Both the position numbers and the translations under genes were made by a program. Positions 10,458 to 18,250 of a DNA stretch of 64,000 nt are shown here, piece by piece (position 1 is the first letter of the stretch; each line of letters begins with the position of its first letter). The DNA is from Enterobacter cloacae (GTDB taxonomy: Bacteria; Pseudomonadota; Gammaproteobacteria; Enterobacterales; Enterobacteriaceae): NCBI GenBank assembly GCA_014169315.1, contig AP022133.1, positions 1,116,001 to 1,180,000 of the forward strand, given 5' to 3'. Below the pieces are notes generated by a model. The model was given only the letters and a program-made list of their open reading frames with translations, had not been told where the DNA came from and did no database searches.

Positions 10458-10479
10458 CCCTCTCCCCACAGGGAGAGGG
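10458..10479. repeat. CCCTCTCCC hairpin repeat after entH
   Basis: Nine-bp arms CCCTCTCCC (10458-10466) and GGGAGAGGG (10471-10479) surround a CACA loop. It lies between the convergent ends of entH and the M20 peptidase gene. Confidence 0.8.
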
Positions 10480-10496
10480 AATGGTTTGGTGCCAAA

Positions 10497-11609
10497 TCAG
10501 AGCATTGAAACTACACGCCTGAGTAATCGAATTCGCGGTGCAATCGATGCCTTATCCAGCCACTCTGCCGGGCTGTGGAACCCGGCACCAATCGGCCCCA
10601 GGCCGTCGAGCGTCGGAACGCCCAGCGCAGCGGTGTGGTTGGCATCGCTGCCGCCGCCGACTGCCTGCCAGGTAATGGCAATACCTTCTTCTTTACCTGC
10701 GGCTTCAACCTGTTGCATCAACACCCGCGTGGCTTCGCTGGTTGCCATCGCTGGTTTGTGATTTACCCGCGTAATCGTGGTGGTCACGCCTTCTGAAAAG
10801 CCTGTTGCACATAACGCTTCCAGCGCCTGATTCACCCGGTCGTACTCGTCGTTTTCCCAGAAACGCACATCGAGTTCTGCAACGGCCTTGTCGGCCACTA
10901 CGTTTGCTGCACTACCGCCCTGAATCACCCCCACGTTGAGCGTAGTACCGCGATCCCAGTCGGTTAGTGCATTGATGGCAATAATGCTGTTTGCCAGCGC
11001 GGTTATTGCCGAGCGGCCTTTTTCAGGGTCGTTACCCGCATGTGCTGCCACGCCGCTGAAGGTGAGGTGATAACCCGCCATGCCTTTACGTGCTTTCACC
11101 AGTGAACCATCAGCACGGGCAGCTTCGCACACCAGCACGCAGCGGGCACGTTTTGCCAGCTCGCCAATCCATGCGTGCGAGTACACCGAACCGGTTTCTT
11201 CGTCCGGGTTCATCGCAACGGCAATCGCCAGGCGCTCTTTATCCCCGGCATTCAACTCGCGCATCGCCCACAAAATATTCAGCAGCCCACTTTTCATGTC
11301 TGACACGCCAGGACCATACAGGCGGGTATCATCCTCGCTCATCGGGCGCTCAGCCACGGTTCCGGGGGCAAACACGGTGTCCAGATGGCCGACCAGCAGT
11401 ACGTCGAATTGCTCCGCCTGTGGTTTATTGCTAACGAACACGCCGGGGCCAACTTTTTCGCCCAGATCCACCTGTTCGGTATACCAGCCTTCACGCTGCC
11501 AGAGTTTCCCGATAATGCCGGCCACGGTGGCGACGCCTGCAATGGTCTGGGTACCGCAGTCCACGTTCACCAGAGAGGTGAGTTCTTGTATGTAATTTTC
11601 GAGTTCCAT
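10497..11609 (-). CDS. M20 family metallopeptidase, carboxypeptidase G2-like
   Basis: This 370-residue protein has the metal-ligand pattern of M20 zinc peptidases: GHLDTVF (His75, Asp77), GVSDMKSG (Asp104), PDEETGS (Glu137/138), CEAAR (Glu162) and a C-terminal GFHSPAEW with the last histidine. The family (glutamate carboxypeptidase, CPG2, ArgE/DapE) removes a C-terminal residue from small peptides or acyl-amino acids. No signal peptide is visible, so it is probably cytoplasmic. It lies on the opposite strand between entH and cstA, where E. coli K-12 has no gene, and has no operon partner. Substrate is unknown; cleavage of N-acyl glutamates is one possibility by family analogy. Confidence 0.85.
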   Translation of the reverse strand: MELENYIQELTSLVNVDCGTQTIAGVATVAGIIGKLWQREGWYTEQVDLGEKVGPGVFVSNKPQAEQFDVLLVGHLDTVFAPGTVAERPMSEDDTRLYGPGVSDMKSGLLNILWAMRELNAGDKERLAIAVAMNPDEETGSVYSHAWIGELAKRARCVLVCEAARADGSLVKARKGMAGYHLTFSGVAAHAGNDPEKGRSAITALANSIIAINALTDWDRGTTLNVGVIQGGSAANVVADKAVAELDVRFWENDEYDRVNQALEALCATGFSEGVTTTITRVNHKPAMATSEATRVLMQQVEAAGKEEGIAITWQAVGGGSDANHTAALGVPTLDGLGPIGAGFHSPAEWLDKASIAPRIRLLRRVVSML

Positions 11610-11774
11610 TCTTCTGTATCTGCCATGTTGTCAGCTAATCGTTCAGGTATTTTGACCTGCCCGGAGAGAGAAAAAATGATGTAAATCATCGTTGCGGATC
11701 CCGCCTGGCTGAAAAAGATGAAAGTGTGATTTTTGGAACCATATCGAAAGTGATCGGCTTAACACTGTGGTGTA

Positions 11775-11797
11775 AATGTGTGGTTTGACCACGCATT
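11775..11797. promoter_or_regulatory. Near-perfect palindrome upstream of cstA
   Basis: Arms AATGTGTGGT (11775-11784) and ACCACGCATT (11788-11797) match in 9 of 10 pairs around TTG. It lies about 90 bp before the cstA start. Its spacing is wrong for CRP, so the binding protein is unknown. A second, FNR-like inverted repeat (ATGAT-GTAA-ATCAT) is at 11676-11689. Confidence 0.5.
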
Positions 11798-11883
11798 ATT
11801 GCGTTTCAAAGTTGTTAAATTTTGACTGTTGTTCTAGAAACAAAATGTAACATCTCACTGTTTCACTACAACGGACACCAATT

Positions 11884-13989
11884 ATGAACAACTCAGGGAA
11901 ATACCTTATATGGGCAGTGCTCTCCGTTGTGGGAGCACTTGCCCTGGGCTATATCGCCCTCAACCGGGGGGAACAGATCAATGCGCTCTGGATTGTTGTC
12001 GCTTCCGTCTGCATTTATCTGATCGCGTATCGTTTTTATGGCCGTTTTATCGCTACAAATGTGCTGGCTGTCGATGCCACGCGCATGACGCCCGCCGTGC
12101 GGCATAACGACGGTCTGGACTACGTTCCTACCGACAAAAAAGTGCTGTTTGGTCACCACTTTGCAGCCATCGCCGGGGCTGGCCCGCTGGTGGGGCCGGT
12201 ACTGGCGGCGCAGATGGGCTATCTGCCGGGAATGATCTGGATCCTCGCAGGCGTAGTGCTGGCGGGTGCCGTGCAGGATTTTATGGTGCTGTTTGTCTCG
12301 ACCCGCCGCGACGGGCGTTCGCTGGGTGATCTGGTGAAAGAGGAGATGGGCGCAACTGCCGGGGTGATTGCGCTGGTGGCGACCTTTATGATCATGGTTA
12401 TCATCCTCGCGGTGCTGGCGATGATCGTGGTGAAAGCACTGACCCACAGCCCGTGGGGGACGTATACCGTCGCCTTTACCATTCCACTGGCTATTTTTAT
12501 GGGGGTCTACATTCGCTATTTACGCCCGGGGCGCATTGGTGAAGTGTCGGTGATTGGCCTGGTGTTCCTGGTGTTCGCTATTATCTCTGGCGGTTGGGTC
12601 GCCGAAAGCCCGACCTGGGCACCGTTCTTTGACTTTACCGGCGTACAGCTGACGTGGATGCTGGTGGGCTATGGCTTTGTGGCGGCAGTGCTACCGGTAT
12701 GGCTCCTGTTGGCTCCGCGTGATTACCTCTCCACTTTCCTGAAAATCGGCACCATTGTGGGGCTGGCGATCGGCATTCTGATTATGCGCCCGACCCTGAC
12801 CATGCCCGCGCTGACCAAATTCATTGACGGCACTGGCCCGGTCTGGACGGGTAACCTGTTCCCGTTCCTGTTTATCACTATCGCCTGTGGTGCCGTGTCT
12901 GGCTTCCACGCGCTGATTGCCTCTGGCACCACACCGAAGATGCTGGCGAATGAAAATCAGGCCTGCCTGATTGGCTACGGCGGCATGCTGATGGAGTCCT
13001 TCGTGGCGATCATGGCGCTGGTGTCGGCCTGTATTATCGACCCGGGTGTGTACTTTGCGATGAACAGCCCGATGGCGGTGCTGGCTCCGGCCGGAACCGT
13101 TGATGTGGTGGCTTCTGCCGCGCAGGTGGTGAGCGGCTGGGGCTTTGCCATTACCCCTGACACGTTAACCAGTATTGCGAATGAAGTGGGTGAGCAGTCG
13201 ATCATCTCCCGTGCGGGTGGTGCGCCAACGCTGGCAGTAGGGATGGCCTATATTCTTCACGGTGCGCTGGGCGGGCTGATGGATGTGTCGTTCTGGTATC
13301 ACTTCGCTATTCTGTTTGAAGCGCTGTTCATCCTGACGGCGGTGGATGCCGGGACGCGTGCCGCGCGCTTTATGCTGCAGGACTTGCTGGGGGTGATCTC
13401 CCCTAACCTGAAGCGCACCGATTCGTTACCGGCAAACCTGCTGGCAACCGCCCTGTGCGTGCTGGCGTGGGGCTACTTCCTGTATCAGGGAGTGGTGGAT
13501 CCGCTGGGTGGGATTAACACCCTGTGGCCGCTGTTCGGTATCGCCAACCAGATGCTGGCCGGGATGGCGCTGATGCTGTGTGCCGTGGTGCTGTTCAGGA
13601 TGAAACGCCAGCGTTATGCGTGGGTGGCGTTGCTGCCAACCGCCTGGCTGTTGATTTGTACCCTGACGGCAGGCTGGCAGAAAGCCTTCAGTCCGGATAA
13701 TAAAGTCGGTTTCCTGGCGATTGCTAACAAGTTCCAGGCGATGATCGACAGCGGTAAGATCCCGGCGCAGTATACGGAATCACAGCTTTCGCAACTGGTG
13801 TTTAACAACCGTCTGGATGCCGGGTTGACCATCTTCTTTATGGTGGTGGTTGTGGTGCTGGCGTTGTATTCTCTGAAGACCGCGCTGGCGGCGCTGAAAG
13901 AAGACAAGCCGACGGCGAAAGAGACGCCGTACGAACCAATGCCTGAGAACCTGGAAGAGATTGTGACCCAGGCGAAAGGGGCGCATTGA
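11884..13989 (+). CDS. cstA: Carbon-starvation protein / pyruvate transporter CstA
   Basis: CstA is a large inner-membrane transporter induced by carbon starvation. E. coli CstA is reported to import pyruvate and possibly peptides. The 701-residue protein opens with [23 protein letters not shown] and carries many hydrophobic segments. The conserved N-terminal part has [20 protein letters not shown] near 90-110, and the middle has ISGTTPK-like [12 protein letters not shown] near 345. The preceding 274 bp contain the palindrome at 11775. ybdD follows 59 bp downstream, as in E. coli, with a hairpin repeat in between. Confidence 0.95.
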   Translation: MNNSGKYLIWAVLSVVGALALGYIALNRGEQINALWIVVASVCIYLIAYRFYGRFIATNVLAVDATRMTPAVRHNDGLDYVPTDKKVLFGHHFAAIAGAGPLVGPVLAAQMGYLPGMIWILAGVVLAGAVQDFMVLFVSTRRDGRSLGDLVKEEMGATAGVIALVATFMIMVIILAVLAMIVVKALTHSPWGTYTVAFTIPLAIFMGVYIRYLRPGRIGEVSVIGLVFLVFAIISGGWVAESPTWAPFFDFTGVQLTWMLVGYGFVAAVLPVWLLLAPRDYLSTFLKIGTIVGLAIGILIMRPTLTMPALTKFIDGTGPVWTGNLFPFLFITIACGAVSGFHALIASGTTPKMLANENQACLIGYGGMLMESFVAIMALVSACIIDPGVYFAMNSPMAVLAPAGTVDVVASAAQVVSGWGFAITPDTLTSIANEVGEQSIISRAGGAPTLAVGMAYILHGALGGLMDVSFWYHFAILFEALFILTAVDAGTRAARFMLQDLLGVISPNLKRTDSLPANLLATALCVLAWGYFLYQGVVDPLGGINTLWPLFGIANQMLAGMALMLCAVVLFRMKRQRYAWVALLPTAWLLICTLTAGWQKAFSPDNKVGFLAIANKFQAMIDSGKIPAQYTESQLSQLVFNNRLDAGLTIFFMVVVVVLALYSLKTALAALKEDKPTAKETPYEPMPENLEEIVTQAKGAH

Positions 13990-14004
13990 TCCCCCTCACC
14001 CTAA

Positions 14005-14027
14005 CCCTCTCCCCACAGGGGAGAGGG
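14005..14027. repeat. CCCTCTCCCC hairpin repeat between cstA and ybdD
   Basis: Ten-bp arms CCCTCTCCCC (14005-14014) and GGGGAGAGGG (14018-14027) flank ACA, preceded by CCCTCACCCTAA. It lies inside the cstA-ybdD transcription unit, so any effect would be on differential expression rather than on operon ends. Confidence 0.8.
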
Positions 14028-14048
14028 GACAAAAACGAGAAACTGACT

Positions 14049-14246
14049 ATGTTCGACACCCTCTCCAAAGCAGGTAAATACTTAGGCCAGGCCGCCAAAA
14101 TGATGATTGGCGTGCCGGATTACGATAACTACGTCGAACATATGCGCGTCAATCATCCGGACCAGACGCCGATGACCTACGAAGAATTTTTCCGCGATCG
14201 CCAGGATGCCCGCTACGGCGGCAAGGGCGGTGCGAAGTGTTGTTAA
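14049..14246 (+). CDS. ybdD: YbdD/YjiX family small protein
   Basis: This 65-residue protein has the YbdD sequence: [21 protein letters not shown], then [26 protein letters not shown] and a Cys-Cys end. The family is found beside CstA-type transporters and its role is not established; it may assist the transporter. A longer frame from 13986 would translate through the hairpin repeat and is unlikely to be real. The ATG at 14049 gives the standard length. Its end overlaps the end of the convergent antitoxin gene by four bases. Confidence 0.9.
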   Translation: MFDTLSKAGKYLGQAAKMMIGVPDYDNYVEHMRVNHPDQTPMTYEEFFRDRQDARYGGKGGAKCC

Positions 14247-14647
14247 CCCTCTTTTGGTAAATAGAGGCTGATCTGTTCCTGCTTACAACCGTAGATTGCC
14301 GCCAGCTTTTCGCGGGTGCGCTTTTGTGGGCGAGAGTCGAGAGCTTCAAGCTGTGACACGGCAGACTGGCTGATGCCGAGTTTATCGGCTACCTCCTGCT
14401 GGGATAAACCGCGCAGGATACGCCAGGCGGCCTGCAGGCTGACGTCCTGCCAGGTCATGATACTGCAGACCTCCCCAGGCAATTCAACGTCATCCAAACT
14501 ATCGTGTTCGACTTCAATATCCTCCAGATCGTCGTCGGTTTCGTCGTCGATCTCTGCCATCTGTAAGCACATACGAAAGTATTCGTCATAGGGAATAACC
14601 ACATACTGCGTTTTCCCTTCATCGTCCTTAATTAGCTGAACAGCCAT
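14243..14647 (-). CDS. XRE/HigA-type antitoxin with acidic N-terminal region
   Basis: The product has 134 residues. The first 60 or so are acidic ([20 protein letters not shown]), and residues about 72-125 form a helix-turn-helix: [26 protein letters not shown], a classical XRE domain. Placement directly downstream of a RelE-like toxin fragment, with a 20-bp overlap (14628-14647), is the HigBA arrangement, in which the antitoxin binds the toxin and represses the operon. The antitoxin frame is intact although its toxin partner is split by an IS. Its normal operon promoter now lies beyond the IS, so expression would need a promoter within or at the end of the element. Confidence 0.85.
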   Translation of the reverse strand: MAVQLIKDDEGKTQYVVIPYDEYFRMCLQMAEIDDETDDDLEDIEVEHDSLDDVELPGEVCSIMTWQDVSLQAAWRILRGLSQQEVADKLGISQSAVSQLEALDSRPQKRTREKLAAIYGCKQEQISLYLPKEG

Positions 14648-14689
14648 AGGGAGTATTCTCCTCGTGCAGGTAAGTTGTTGATGTTCTAA

Positions 14690-15886
14690 GGAAGCTGCGA
14701 TTAAGTGGTCCGCAGCTCCCGATATGACGCCCCAAACCGTCCTTTATCGACGTCCTGTGGCTCAATTTTCCAATTTTCAGCCCAAAATCGTCTCTTCGTG
14801 GCTGATTTTGGCCCTGTTTCAGGCCAATTTCCTCATTTCAGGTAGATCTCGCCTGTGCCCGTATCAATTGGTCAACTCGAACCAGGTTCGCCAGGGTGAA
14901 TAACATCGCCAGTTGACTGTCATTTTTAGCCAGCCCCTTGTACCTGGCTTTGACGAAACCAAACTGACATTTTACTATCCGAAATGGATGCTCAACCTTC
15001 GCTCGGATACTCGCTTTCAGGTATTCGTAACGGATGGCCAGCTTGTTCTTGCGCGGGTGTTGCTTCAATGCATTCACTTTGCCGGGACGCTTGGCGATAA
15101 GCCAGTCTGCGCTGACATCGCTGAGCTCATCGCGCTTTTCGGCCCCCTGATAACCAGCATCGGCTGAGATAAATTCTTCATCGCCATGCAGTAACTTGCC
15201 AACCTGATTGAGGTCGTGCTCGTTAGCCGCCGTGGTCACCAGACTGTGGGTCAGGCCACTTTTGGCGTCCACGCCAATGTGCGCTTTCATGCCGAAGTAC
15301 CACTGGTTACCTTTCTTGGTCTGGTGCATGTCTTCATCACGGCTGTTGTGTTTGTTTTTGGTAGAGCTGGGGGCTTGAATGATGGTGGCATCCACCAAGG
15401 TGCCCTGGGTCATTAGAACGCCACACTCTGCTAGCCAGTGATTAACGGTACTGAAGATTTTGCGGGCCAGTTCATGCTGCTCCAGCAAATGCCGGAAATT
15501 CATGATGGTAGTGCGGTCTGGAATGGCTTTATCCAGTGACAGGCGAGCAAATTGGCGCATGGAGGCGATTTCATAGAGGGCATCTTCCATGGCCTCATCG
15601 CTCAGGTTGTACCATTGCTGCATGCAGTGAATACGCAGCATGGTTTCCAGCGGATAGGGCCTGCGACCATTACCGGCCTTGGGATACACAGGCTCGATAA
15701 CGCCAAGTAATTTGTCCCAGGGAAGCAAGTCATCCATTCTGCCAAGGAAAACTTCTTTGCGGGTCTGGCGGCGTTTACTGGAAAACTCACTGTCGGCAAA
15801 AGTCAGTTGCTGGCTCATCCGGTTACTCATTCTGGGTTCAGGTTACAACACGATGATCTCACATCTCGGACTTATTCGCACCTTCC
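14690..15886 (-). mobile_element. IS5-family element with CTAA target duplication
   Basis: The element is 1197 bp. Its ends are GGAAGCTGCGATTAAG (14690 onward) and, on the other strand, GGAAGGTGCGAATAAG (from 15886), an imperfect inverted repeat. The four bases CTAA flank both ends (14686-14689 and 15887-15890), the YTAR-type duplication expected for IS5. The transposase resembles that of IS5 and ISKpn26 as I remember them; the length fits ISKpn26 (about 1.2 kb). It is inserted in the toxin gene. Confidence 0.95.
14838..15830 (-). CDS. IS5-family transposase
   Basis: This 330-residue DDE transposase contains [20 protein letters not shown] at the start, [19 protein letters not shown] near 55, and the catalytic-core segments [17 protein letters not shown] and [10 protein letters not shown]. 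Those three segments are where I expect the three acidic residues of the IS5 catalytic triad. A second ATG at 15818 gives the more usual MSQQLTF start. The frame is unbroken, so the element looks transposition-competent. Confidence 0.93.
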   Translation of the reverse strand: MSNRMSQQLTFADSEFSSKRRQTRKEVFLGRMDDLLPWDKLLGVIEPVYPKAGNGRRPYPLETMLRIHCMQQWYNLSDEAMEDALYEIASMRQFARLSLDKAIPDRTTIMNFRHLLEQHELARKIFSTVNHWLAECGVLMTQGTLVDATIIQAPSSTKNKHNSRDEDMHQTKKGNQWYFGMKAHIGVDAKSGLTHSLVTTAANEHDLNQVGKLLHGDEEFISADAGYQGAEKRDELSDVSADWLIAKRPGKVNALKQHPRKNKLAIRYEYLKASIRAKVEHPFRIVKCQFGFVKARYKGLAKNDSQLAMLFTLANLVRVDQLIRAQARST

Positions 15887-16200
15887 CTAAGTTTAACGGC
15901 CAAAACATAGCAATCGTTATTGGGATCACCTCGAAGCGTAATCACAATGCGCCGATGATAACGGCCATCGATTTTGGTAAGCGCTTTCTTTGCACCATTT
16001 GACCAGACAATCTTCATCCGTACCTCCACTGTACGCCCACACAAAATATAAGGAAATAATAAGATTATTAGATAAATTCTGAATTTCTTATGGGGCACTG
16101 TAGAGCGGAGAAACTGCGGGGGGTAGAGGCAAAATGCGAACCTTCGTGACGGCTCGAAAACACCTCCGCCAGGCGACAGAGGTGTGCAGTAAATTTGCGA

Positions 16201-16944
16201 TCAGGCGTTCAACCCCCCGTCCACGTCCAGCCCCGTGCCGGAGATCTGTCCGGCAGCCGGGCTTGCGAGGAAGGTGACGGCGGCAGCGATGTCTTCCGGC
16301 TGGCCGTAATGACCCACGGCAATCATCTGACGCTGCGCTTCAGCCTGTTCACCGTCTTCCGGGTTCATATCACTGTTTGTTGGGCCAGGATGCACAAGGT
16401 TAACGGTAATGCCGCGTGGCCCCAGATCGCGAGCCAGGCCACGGGTGAAGGAGTTAAGTGCAGATTTGGTCATCGAATAGACTGAAATGCCAGGCATTGC
16501 CACGCGGTTTGCCAGACAGCTGCCGATGTTGATAATGCGCCCGCCGTCGGACATATGCACCAGCGCTTCCTGGGTGGTTAGCACCACGCCGCGAATATTG
16601 ACGTTGATCAGGGCGTCAATGTCTGCCAGCGTCATGGACTCCAGCGGGCCGCCGCGCGCAATCCCGGCGTTGTTGACCAAAATATCCAGCCCACCGAGGG
16701 AGCGTGCAGCATTCGTGACGGCATCCTGAATGGCCCGTGCGCTGGCACTGTCAGCCTGAATGGCCTCGCTATGCCGCCCGAGCGCCTTTATCTCATCGGC
16801 GACTGCATGGGCTTTATCGACGGATTTTTCATACGTAATAATCACATCGGCACCGGCGCGCGCCAGCGATAGGGCAATCGCACGACCCAGCCCACGGCTG
16901 GCACCGGTAACCAGCGCCTTTTTACCTGTTAAATCGATCTGCAT
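16201..16944 (-). CDS. SDR family oxidoreductase (FabG-like)
   Basis: The protein has 247 residues with a complete short-chain dehydrogenase pattern: cofactor motif TGASRGLG at 13-20, NNAG at 91-94, catalytic Ser142, Tyr156 (YSMTK) and Lys160. The end GTGLDVDGGLNA is typical of FabG-like 3-oxoacyl reductases. An Ala/Arg-rich early region and no acidic residue after the second beta strand suggest NADP, though that is weak. It lies 57 bp downstream of hcxA on the same strand and could be co-transcribed. E. coli K-12 has no gene here. Substrate unknown. Confidence 0.85.
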   Translation of the reverse strand: MQIDLTGKKALVTGASRGLGRAIALSLARAGADVIITYEKSVDKAHAVADEIKALGRHSEAIQADSASARAIQDAVTNAARSLGGLDILVNNAGIARGGPLESMTLADIDALINVNIRGVVLTTQEALVHMSDGGRIINIGSCLANRVAMPGISVYSMTKSALNSFTRGLARDLGPRGITVNLVHPGPTNSDMNPEDGEQAEAQRQMIAVGHYGQPEDIAAAVTFLASPAAGQISGTGLDVDGGLNA

Positions 16945-17001
16945 GATGACCTCGTTGAGAAAGTGGTGAGAATCATCATTAGGTATAGACGGTCGACGCT
17001 A

Positions 17002-18090
17002 TTAACGGTTGAAGGATTCTACCTTCTCAAACGCAGCGCGCAGAACGTCAGGGGTTAGCTCAACCGGTAAAAAGTGAATCGACTCTACCGGGCGCAGGGT
17101 ATGGGCAATGACCTTGTCCAGTTCGTCGCGGTTGTTGATATCGACATCCAGCTCACGAAGCCGGGTCGGCAGGTTAAAGCGCTGATATGCCGCCACCAGC
17201 TGTGCCAGTACGTCGTCCTGGCCGAGCAGGGCGCTTTGCACCAGGATCCCGTAGGCCACTTTGGTACCGTGCAGGTATTGTTCCGTCTGCGGCAACACGG
17301 TTAAACCGTTATGTACCGCATGTGCAGCCGCCACGCGGGTATAGCGTTCACCCAGACCGCCGACCATACCGCCACCGGCAATAATCGCGTCCACCACATC
17401 CCTGAACGCCTGCGTCGGTTCGCCACGCTGCTGGTCGGCCAGGGCTTCTTCACTGTGCTCCAGCAGGACATCGCGGATAGTCAGCGCACCGTTGATCCCC
17501 AGACGTACGGTCAGCGGCAGCTTTTCAGGCTGAGGAGCCAGGACCACCGCTTCGTACCACTTCGCCAGCGTATCGCCGATGCCCGCCAGCAGGTATTCCG
17601 CCGGGGCGTTAAGAATGATGTGCGGCTCCACCAGCACCAGGAAATTGGCATCGTCGAAAATCTCAAACTGTAGCGCCTGACCGGCGTCGTTATACCACAC
17701 GGAAAGTGGCGTCCACGCGGCGCAGGTGGCAGCGATGGTCGGAATGGCGACAACCGGCACACCCAGACGGCGTGCCACCGCTTTGGCGGTATCGAGCAGT
17801 GCGCCGCCGCCAACGCCAATCACCACACTGGCATCACCGCCGGAGCGATTCACCAGGTGGGTGACGTCACGCTCGCTGCAGTGACCTTTAAACAGCAGAT
17901 GTTTTGCACCTGGTGCGTTAAAGCTCTCCGGCAGGAAGGGGCGGGCACCTTCGATTGCGCGTTCGCCGTAGATCCACACCGCGCGGGAAAGCTGTTCCGG
18001 GGTAAAGAAATCATTCAGATGCGCAAAGCTTCCGGGGTGAGAGAAGTAGTTTGCCGGGCCGGGTACGACACGGATATCGGTATTGCTCAT
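17002..18090 (-). CDS. hcxA: Iron-containing alcohol dehydrogenase family, hydroxycarboxylate dehydrogenase A
   Basis: This is the orthologue of E. coli YbdH/HcxA: 362 residues, and next to the cstA-ybdD end as in E. coli. HcxA is reported to reduce 2-oxo acids with NAD(P)H. The GldA-like fold shows the dinucleotide loop IGVGGGALLDTAK at 91-103, a presumed metal aspartate in AGIGDTLAKW near 173 and histidines in AAAHAVHNGL and YLHGTKVAYG near 260-280. It is divergent from the ABC operon across 160 bp that contain a MetJ-like array. The methionine precursor 4-methylthio-2-oxobutanoate is a conceivable substrate; that is inference. Confidence 0.88.
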   Translation of the reverse strand: MSNTDIRVVPGPANYFSHPGSFAHLNDFFTPEQLSRAVWIYGERAIEGARPFLPESFNAPGAKHLLFKGHCSERDVTHLVNRSGGDASVVIGVGGGALLDTAKAVARRLGVPVVAIPTIAATCAAWTPLSVWYNDAGQALQFEIFDDANFLVLVEPHIILNAPAEYLLAGIGDTLAKWYEAVVLAPQPEKLPLTVRLGINGALTIRDVLLEHSEEALADQQRGEPTQAFRDVVDAIIAGGGMVGGLGERYTRVAAAHAVHNGLTVLPQTEQYLHGTKVAYGILVQSALLGQDDVLAQLVAAYQRFNLPTRLRELDVDINNRDELDKVIAHTLRPVESIHFLPVELTPDVLRAAFEKVESFNR

Positions 18091-18125
18091 GTGGTTTTCC
18101 TTTTTTAGGGCGCGCTAACCCGATG

Positions 18126-18149
18126 TTATGTCTGGACATCCAGATGGCT
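18126..18149. promoter_or_regulatory. Candidate MetJ operator, hcxA/ABC importer divergent promoter
   Basis: Three tandem 8-mers TTATGTCT, GGACATCC and AGATGGCT match the met-box consensus AGACGTCT at 5, 5 and 6 of 8 positions (16/24 by hand count), in phase. The core TCTGGA-CA-TCCAGA is also a perfect palindrome. Weaker than the two mtn operators, so the MetJ assignment is tentative. Confidence 0.5.
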
Positions 18150-18250
18150 AATAATATTTGGCTTTATCTTATGCCTTTTCCGTCGTTGTCAGTCAACCGG
18201 AGCTGTGAAAAATTCAATAAATCAAAATATTAATGAAGGATTTTACGCGG

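Larger units (their letters stand above)
14628..16017 (-). pseudogene. RelE-like toxin gene split by IS
   Basis: The 5' part runs from ATG 16017 (preceded by GGAGG six bases upstream) to the insertion at 15887 and encodes MKIVWSNGAKKALTKIDGRY, typical of a RelE/HigB toxin N-terminus. The 3' part resumes at 14685 and ends at TAA 14628-14630. Removing the element and one CTAA copy restores an open frame of 62 codons that continues with [16 protein letters not shown] and overlaps the antitoxin start. RelE/HigB toxins are usually 85-110 residues, so the frame was probably already internally shortened before the insertion. As it stands the fragment ends inside the IS. Confidence 0.8.

Noticed and set aside
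11769-11800. CRP site upstream of cstA
   Set aside because: The half-sites resemble TGTG/CACG but spacing is about two bases too long for CRP, so it is reported only as an unassigned palindrome.
13986-14048. 21-residue N-terminal extension of YbdD
   Set aside because: It would translate the CCCTCTCCCC repeat; the family starts at MFDTLSK (14049).
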